64,000 bases of DNA from Paenibacillus_AA sp045062745. Its GTDB lineage: Bacteria; Bacillota; Bacilli; Paenibacillales; NBRC-103111. Location: contig NZ_JBJGED010000021.1 in NCBI RefSeq assembly GCF_045062745.1, forward strand, positions 62,001-126,000, in the 5' to 3' direction. Both the position numbers and the translations under genes were made by a program. This document shows, piece by piece, positions 59,023 through 64,000 of this stretch (within the stretch, counting starts at the first letter, position 1; every line of letters starts with the position of its first letter). The notes below the pieces were generated by a model. The model saw only the letters and a list, made by a program, of their open reading frames with translations, was not told the DNA's origin and ran no database searches.

Positions 59023-60795
59023 GTGAGACTATCATCCGCGCCTTTGTCAGGCATGTCCAGGACAAGCACCCCCCGCTCCCTGAAAAAGAGCCTAATCGTC
59101 TCCCTGCTGCTCAGCACGGTTATCCCGATTGTGCTTATGGGTATCGGTTCTTACTATGCCATTTACACCATCTTGGACCACAAAATCGGGAACTCCATTC
59201 AAAGCACCCTGCATCAAGTCAGAAGCAACATCGAGACCACTTATAACAATTTGAACTACGTCTCCCAGCAGCTCACCAACAATGATTTGCAGCTGTTTTT
59301 CCAATCCAATGACGTTATGGAACGCTATATACTTGGCCAGACCGTATTCAAAAATCTCGACATCATCAGCTACACCAACCCGGATATCGGTCTGTTCTAC
59401 TATTACACCCCGCCGAACAACACCATTTTTTATCAGAACCAGGAAGTAAGATCAAGCGAGAACCCGAATGAACGCCCTATCCTGTCCGTGGTCAAGGGAG
59501 TCACCTATTATGGACCGCACCGATCGCTATCCCACCGCAATGAGAATGTGCTCTCTGTGTCCCGCTCTATCAACATCGCCAAACAAAGCGAGATGCATCT
59601 ATACGTGGAAACGAACTCCTTCCTGTACAGCCAGCTTCTGAACAGCACTCAGTACGGCATGAACGCGGCTCACTTGCTGGCGGATCATACCGGGGCCGTT
59701 GTGTTCAGTCAGAATGAAGAGCACTTTCCTGTCGGCATGGTACTGCCGGTGGACTTCGGCGGCAGCCAATATGCGAGGGTCAACGACTATTATTTATTTC
59801 GCGACTACAGCCCGGAGCAAGGGTGGTTCGTCTATTCCGTCGTCAGCCCTCAGACGTTCCGCTCCGAAACCGTGAACTGGATGCTGCTCAGCCTAGCGAT
59901 TGCCGCCATTTCGCTGCTGTTCAGCGGCTTGCTCGGCTGGTCGATCTGGAAAAAGTTCTACTTCCCTCTCTCCATCCTGACCAGCGAAATCCGGAAGTTC
60001 GAGGGTCAGCAGTTTCAACGAAACGGCCAGCCGCAGCAGGACATCCGCTTGACGCAAATTACAGAATTCGATGTGGTTCTGCTGCAATTTCAAGACATGC
60101 GCATGCGCATCCTAATGCTGCTTCGAGAACTGAAGCAGAACGAAGAGGACAAGCGGTTTCTGGAAGTGGAGAAGCTCGTCGCGCAGATCAACCCGCATTT
60201 TCTCTACAATACGCTCAATACGGTCCAATGGCTGGCGAAGTCGAACGGTCAGGAGGACATCGTCAATCTGATTGCCATTTTCACGAGGCTGTTGCGCTAC
60301 AACCTGGGGAAAAACGGCGGTGTTGTGGAGCTCAGTCAAGAGATCGAAGCGCTCCGGGACTACATAGCTCTGCAGCAAATCCGTTACAATTACAAGTTCG
60401 CGATCGATATCCATGTAGAGCCCGAGACGCTGCAAGTGCCTGTCCCCCGGTTCCTGCTGCAGCCGCTTATCGAGAATGCCCTGTATCACGGTCAGGCGGA
60501 GGACGGCGCGACGATCCAGCTCTCGATCTCGGCCAAACCCGACGGCTACATGCTGGTTTCGGTGAAGGATCATGGCAAGGGCATGAGCGATGAACAGATC
60601 CGCAAGCTTATCGAGGGACGCATTCCGGAACGCGAGAAGGTCGGCATGGGCATCGGCTTGCACTATGTGAACACGATGCTGCGTGTGCATTACGGGGAAG
60701 AAACGAGTCTAACGGTCGAGAGCCATCCCAACGAAGGAACAACGATCCGGTTCAACATCCCTCTGTCAACGAAGGAGTTAGGAGGCCCCTTATGA
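59023..60795 (+). CDS. Sensor histidine kinase, YesM type
   Basis: A 590-residue kinase: an N-terminal membrane helix (SLIVSLLLSTVIPIVLMGIG), a ~260-residue extracellular Cache-like sensor, a second membrane helix near residue 290, a HAMP linker, the His-kinase box with His in QINPHFLYNTLNTVQWLA (about residue 390) and a HATPase domain (KDHGKGMSDEQIRK). It autophosphorylates and passes phosphate to the response regulator encoded downstream with a 4-base overlap. GTG 59023 start with GGAGG 8 bases before. It likely senses the sugar handled by the ABC transporter downstream. Confidence 0.92.
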   Translation: MRLSSAPLSGMSRTSTPRSLKKSLIVSLLLSTVIPIVLMGIGSYYAIYTILDHKIGNSIQSTLHQVRSNIETTYNNLNYVSQQLTNNDLQLFFQSNDVMERYILGQTVFKNLDIISYTNPDIGLFYYYTPPNNTIFYQNQEVRSSENPNERPILSVVKGVTYYGPHRSLSHRNENVLSVSRSINIAKQSEMHLYVETNSFLYSQLLNSTQYGMNAAHLLADHTGAVVFSQNEEHFPVGMVLPVDFGGSQYARVNDYYLFRDYSPEQGWFVYSVVSPQTFRSETVNWMLLSLAIAAISLLFSGLLGWSIWKKFYFPLSILTSEIRKFEGQQFQRNGQPQQDIRLTQITEFDVVLLQFQDMRMRILMLLRELKQNEEDKRFLEVEKLVAQINPHFLYNTLNTVQWLAKSNGQEDIVNLIAIFTRLLRYNLGKNGGVVELSQEIEALRDYIALQQIRYNYKFAIDIHVEPETLQVPVPRFLLQPLIENALYHGQAEDGATIQLSISAKPDGYMLVSVKDHGKGMSDEQIRKLIEGRIPEREKVGMGIGLHYVNTMLRVHYGEETSLTVESHPNEGTTIRFNIPLSTKELGGPL

Positions 60796-61880
60796 TTCAT
60801 GCCATTGTGGTTGAAGACGAATATTTTGTCCGGCTCGGATTTATCGCGGCGATGCCATGGGAGGATTTCGGCATCCGTATCGTCGGGGAAGCCGTCAACG
60901 GGAAGCAAGCGATTGAGCTGATGGAGCGGATGAAGGTGGATCTCGTCATCACGGACTTGGCCATGCCGGTCATGAACGGCTTCGATCTGATGCGGCATGT
61001 ACGGGAGCATTACCCGAACGTACACCTGGTGGTGCTGACCTGCCACGAGGATTTCAAGTATATCCGGGATGCGATGCGATACGGCGCGCTCGATTACCTC
61101 ATTAAGACGGAGATCGAGGGCGACACCATGCAGGAGTCGCTGCGCCGGATCGTCCAGCGGATCAGCAAGTCCGACGTGACGAACCGGTTCCCGGGAGCCG
61201 CATCGGCTAATGACGGTCAAGAAGTCGCAGACTGGTCGGAAGAAGACGGCATCCGTCTTCAACAGTGCATCGATCGCTGGCTGCCGCTCTATTGGGTCGT
61301 TAGCGACGCCGAATTCGAGTTGCTGCAGGAGCAGCTCCGAGAGCTGCAGCCTCCTCTGCAGGAGCTGCGCAAGTCGGTCCACTATTTGCTCGTGGAATGG
61401 AGCCGCATGCCGGGCATAGGCAGCATGCACGATTGGTCGAAGCGGGCCGAACGGCTGCAGACGCAGCCGGATTGGGAATCTTACTTCCGTGAAATTCGCC
61501 AGCTCATGCGCCGCCAGCTTCGCATGGCCCAATATCCGGAGGATGTCGTGATCCGCATCTTGCAAGTGAAGGAAATGATGAAGAGCGAGATGGATGCGAA
61601 GATCTCGCAAAGTTATTTTGCCGAGAAAATGAAGCTCAGCCGCGGTTATTTCAGCAGCAGCTTCAAAGACATCGTCGGCACCTCCTTCCCCGATTATCTG
61701 AAGGCGCTGAGGATCGCCAGGGCCAAGACGCTGCTTACCCAAACCGCCAAATCTGTCGCTGACATCGCGGAAGAATGCGGGATTCCGGATCACCGGTATT
61801 TCAGCAAACAGTTCCGCGAGGAAACCGGCCTGCTTCCTTCGGAGTACCGCAGCAGCCGCAACTCTGCCAATCAAGTATGA
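60792..61880 (+). CDS. Response regulator with AraC output domain (YesN type)
   Basis: A 362-residue regulator: N-terminal receiver with Asp55 (VITDLAMPVMNG) and Lys of YLIKTEIEG, a central linker, and a C-terminal AraC double HTH (SQSYFAEKMKLSRGYFSSSF, then VADIAEECGIPDHRYFSKQF and FREETGLLPSEYR). It overlaps the kinase gene by ATGA. It probably activates the following lipoprotein/permease operon. No terminator separates it from the next gene, 145 bases on. Confidence 0.93.
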   Translation: MIHAIVVEDEYFVRLGFIAAMPWEDFGIRIVGEAVNGKQAIELMERMKVDLVITDLAMPVMNGFDLMRHVREHYPNVHLVVLTCHEDFKYIRDAMRYGALDYLIKTEIEGDTMQESLRRIVQRISKSDVTNRFPGAASANDGQEVADWSEEDGIRLQQCIDRWLPLYWVVSDAEFELLQEQLRELQPPLQELRKSVHYLLVEWSRMPGIGSMHDWSKRAERLQTQPDWESYFREIRQLMRRQLRMAQYPEDVVIRILQVKEMMKSEMDAKISQSYFAEKMKLSRGYFSSSFKDIVGTSFPDYLKALRIARAKTLLTQTAKSVADIAEECGIPDHRYFSKQFREETGLLPSEYRSSRNSANQV

Positions 61881-62025
61881 AAAATGTCGTCGGCTTGTAG
61901 GAAAATCGAAAGAGGAAATAATCAATTTTCTACATCCCTACTGCCGTTTGCTGCTCACGCTCCTCTCGGCCTGTCGTCTAGTATGAAGCTGTAAGCCATT
62001 AATCCGAGAATCGGAGGTTCGTATC

Positions 62026-63699
62026 ATGAAGAAGAGTAGAGTGACCTTATTCGCCATTCTCGCGGCAGCTCTGCTGGTGGTCACGGCTTGCAGCGGCAAT
62101 AAGGAGGGCGCGGCTCCCACTGGAACAGCGGCACAGACCGCAAGTCCGCAAGGGGAAATGAACGGACCGTTCACGAAGTACACACAGCCGGTTACACTGA
62201 CCACCGGGTATTACATTCCCGATGAGTACAAGTGGCCGGAAGGCACGATCAACGACAACGAGTACACCAAGCTGTACGAAGACAAGCTCAACATCAAGTT
62301 CACACACGCTTTCGAAGTGCCACATGCCGGTTACGAACAGAAGGTGAATCTTCTGATCTCGAGCAATGACATCCCGGACGTGCTCGTCGTCACCGAATCG
62401 CAATTCAAATTGTTAGCGGAATCGGACATGCTCGCAGATTTGACCAAAGTGTACGAGGAATTCGCTTCCCCCACACTGAAGAAGCTGTACGGCGACTACG
62501 GTCCGGAGTTCATGCGCAAGGTCACCTACAACAACAAGCTTGTCGGCTTGCCCTCGACCGCTCCGGCCCGCAACAACGACGGGGTCGTCTGGATTCGCCG
62601 CGACTGGCTGAAGAATGTCGGGATCGAGCTGCCGGATGTCATTACGCTAGCCGATCTGGAGAAAGTGTCCAAGGCGTTCATCGAGAACGATCCGGACAAG
62701 AATGGGAAGAAAGACACGTACGGGATCCAGAGCACATCCAACTTCGTAACGGGCACGATGGGATACAACACCCTTGACCTGCTGTTCACCGCCCACAAGG
62801 CGTATCCCAAGATCTGGACCAAGGATAAGAATGGCAATATCACATACGGATCGCTGCTGCCGGAGACGAAGCAGGCACTCGGCACGATCCGGGAATGGTA
62901 CGCGAAGGGCCTGATCGACAAGGAGTTCGGCACGATCAAGCCGGATCAATTCGCCAAAGACATCAATGCGGCGAAAGCCGGCATCACGATGGGACAATCC
63001 TGGTCCTCCATTGCGTTCCCCGACTCCGTCAAGAACGATCCGACAGCCGACTGGAACGCCCATATCCTCGTCGCCGACGACGGCAAATATTACTCGAGAC
63101 AGTCCAACCCGATCGAGAAGATCGTAGTCGTCAAGAAAGGCGTGAAGAACCCGGAAGCGGTCTTGAAGGTCATTAACCTGATGGCGGAGATGGACAACCG
63201 CAAGCCGAATTCTCCAGCGGTCTACACGAACACCACCGGCACGACGTGGACCGTCCGTCCGATTCAAGTGCAGATCCGCGAGAAGTTCACATTCAGCGAC
63301 CGGATCAAAAATCTGAAAGCGACGGCCGACGGGAAGTTCAAACGGGAAGATTTGCCGCAAAACGATATCAAAATATTCGATGACTATAAGAAAGGGTACG
63401 AAGCCTTAAAAGCGGATCCTGCCGCTTGGGCATTCGTCATCTACTTGTTCAACGGGGGCAAGGTCGTGCTCAGTCCTCTGACCAACGAGGTGTACAGCGA
63501 ATATTATGGGATCACCAAGAGCATGGAGACCAAGTGGGCGAACTTGACGAAGCTCGAGAATGAAGCGTTCATGCGTATTATAGTTGGCGACAAGCCTCTG
63601 GACTACTTCGAGACGTTTATCGACGAATGGAAGAAGCAGGGCGGCGATGAGATCACGAAGGAAGTAGCGGCGGAAATCAAACGGCTAAGCGGCAAATGA
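62026..63699 (+). CDS. Large extracellular solute-binding lipoprotein (LipO/YtcQ type)
   Basis: A 557-residue lipoprotein: signal VTLFAILAAALLVVTAC with Cys22 lipidated, an Ala/Thr-rich linker, and a family 1 solute-binding fold (ISSNDIPDVLVVTESQFKLL, GTMGYNTLDLLFTAHKAYPK). This size class is typical of Paenibacillus oligosaccharide or polysaccharide-fragment uptake systems. GGAGG precedes the ATG. It sits between the YesM/YesN-like pair and an LplB-type permease, so the kinase probably senses, and the regulator induces, this importer. Confidence 0.93.
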   Translation: MKKSRVTLFAILAAALLVVTACSGNKEGAAPTGTAAQTASPQGEMNGPFTKYTQPVTLTTGYYIPDEYKWPEGTINDNEYTKLYEDKLNIKFTHAFEVPHAGYEQKVNLLISSNDIPDVLVVTESQFKLLAESDMLADLTKVYEEFASPTLKKLYGDYGPEFMRKVTYNNKLVGLPSTAPARNNDGVVWIRRDWLKNVGIELPDVITLADLEKVSKAFIENDPDKNGKKDTYGIQSTSNFVTGTMGYNTLDLLFTAHKAYPKIWTKDKNGNITYGSLLPETKQALGTIREWYAKGLIDKEFGTIKPDQFAKDINAAKAGITMGQSWSSIAFPDSVKNDPTADWNAHILVADDGKYYSRQSNPIEKIVVVKKGVKNPEAVLKVINLMAEMDNRKPNSPAVYTNTTGTTWTVRPIQVQIREKFTFSDRIKNLKATADGKFKREDLPQNDIKIFDDYKKGYEALKADPAAWAFVIYLFNGGKVVLSPLTNEVYSEYYGITKSMETKWANLTKLENEAFMRIIVGDKPLDYFETFIDEWKKQGGDEITKEVAAEIKRLSGK

Positions 63700-63722
63700 T
63701 GTTGCGCGGGCGGAGAACCACT

Positions 63723-64000
63723 ATGAAGGATAAAGCCGTGCAAATCCACTATCACCTAATGATGATCCCAGGCATGATTTTCCTGGCCGTGTTCCATTAC
63801 TACCCGATCCTAGGGTCTGTCATGGCGTTCAAAAAATACTTGCCCGCCAAGGGCATCTGGGGTTCGCCGTGGGTAGGGCTCGACAATATCCTGTACATGT
63901 TCCAAATATCGGACAGCAAGGTCATTCTATTCAACACTCTATTCATAGCCGTCATGAAGATGATCGCCAACCTGATCGTCCCGCTCGCCTTCGCGCTTCT
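63723..64000 (+). CDS. Sugar ABC transporter permease, LplB type (partial, C-terminus off the right edge)
   Basis: About 92 residues are visible. The N-terminus carries a membrane helix (IHYHLMMIPGMIFLAVFHYY), the FKKYLP box of LplB-type permeases, GSPWVGLDNILYMF and part of the second helix. It is one of the two permeases expected for the importer whose binding protein lies 23 bases upstream. ATG 63723 follows CGGAG. Its remainder, and probably the second permease, lie beyond the edge. Confidence 0.88.
   Translation, partial: MKDKAVQIHYHLMMIPGMIFLAVFHYYPILGSVMAFKKYLPAKGIWGSPWVGLDNILYMFQISDSKVILFNTLFIAVMKMIANLIVPLAFAL

Overview
The window reads like chromosome from a high-GC, Gram-positive, endospore-former-type Firmicute of the Paenibacillaceae (Paenibacillus/Cohnella-like). 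This is an inference from gene content: many carbohydrate-linked regulators (AraC, LacI, LysR, ROK), a YesM/YesN two-component pair beside an LplB-type sugar ABC transporter with a very large lipoprotein, a Bacillus-type LTA synthase, a YkuI-like EAL protein, strong AGGAGG ribosome binding sites and classical hairpin/U-tract terminators. Most genes are GC-rich. A MarR/FAD-monooxygenase pair (about 39.8-41.8 kb) and the gltB leader (about 33.9-34.2 kb) are visibly AT-richer. I saw no rRNA, tRNA, CRISPR array, intact insertion sequence or prophage.

Layout. 0-0.5 kb: edge of a papain-like cysteine protease. 0.7-4.9 kb: a sugar-acid type operon (enolase-superfamily enzyme, TIM-barrel isomerase, 2-hydroxyacid dehydrogenase) divergent from an AraC regulator. 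4.9-10.3 kb: an Lhr-type helicase head-to-head with uracil-DNA glycosylase. 10.4-13.4 kb: ankyrin protein, a 51-bp palindromic tandem repeat, a Gfo/Idh/MocA oxidoreductase and its AraC-type neighbour. 13.5-18.2 kb: a four-gene BMP-type (probably nucleoside) ABC importer. 18.4-22.3 kb: EamA exporter and divergent LysR, LLM-class flavoenzyme, two small ligand-binding-fold proteins. 22.4-27.3 kb: a LacI-controlled sugar-acid catabolic locus (FucU mutarotase, two SDRs, split UxaA dehydratase). 27.5-34 kb: small membrane protein and glutamate synthase with a structured leader. 34.5-38.5 kb: SDR, EAL protein, cytoplasmic-Cache MCP. 38.6-46.8 kb: M20 amidohydrolase, MarR/monooxygenase island, and a RidA-SDR-M20-ROK-Gfo cluster. 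47-57 kb: LTA synthase, TetR/DUF2306, aldose epimerase, two-gene 2-oxoacid:ferredoxin oxidoreductase, metallophosphoesterase. 57.3-64 kb: aromatic acid exporter-like protein, a 28-residue holin-like type I toxin, then a YesM/YesN-like pair and a sugar/oligosaccharide ABC importer that runs off the right edge.

How the genes work together. Much of the window is sensing and catabolism of sugars and sugar acids, each locus having its own local regulator and, in several cases, a visible dyad operator: a shared TACCGATAACATA element at two promoters flanking the LacI gene, TTATCTC-GT-GAGATAA in the MarR intergenic region, two AATGAACAC-type sites around tetR, and a 31-bp dyad before ridA. The observations I find most worth following are a previously unannotated type I toxin gene with a sequestered Shine-Dalgarno and an opposing terminator, a 127-nt structured leader before gltB, a small gene whose reading frame runs straight through its own terminator and the next gene's promoter, and an MCP whose sensor-like Cache domain is at the cytoplasmic C-terminus.
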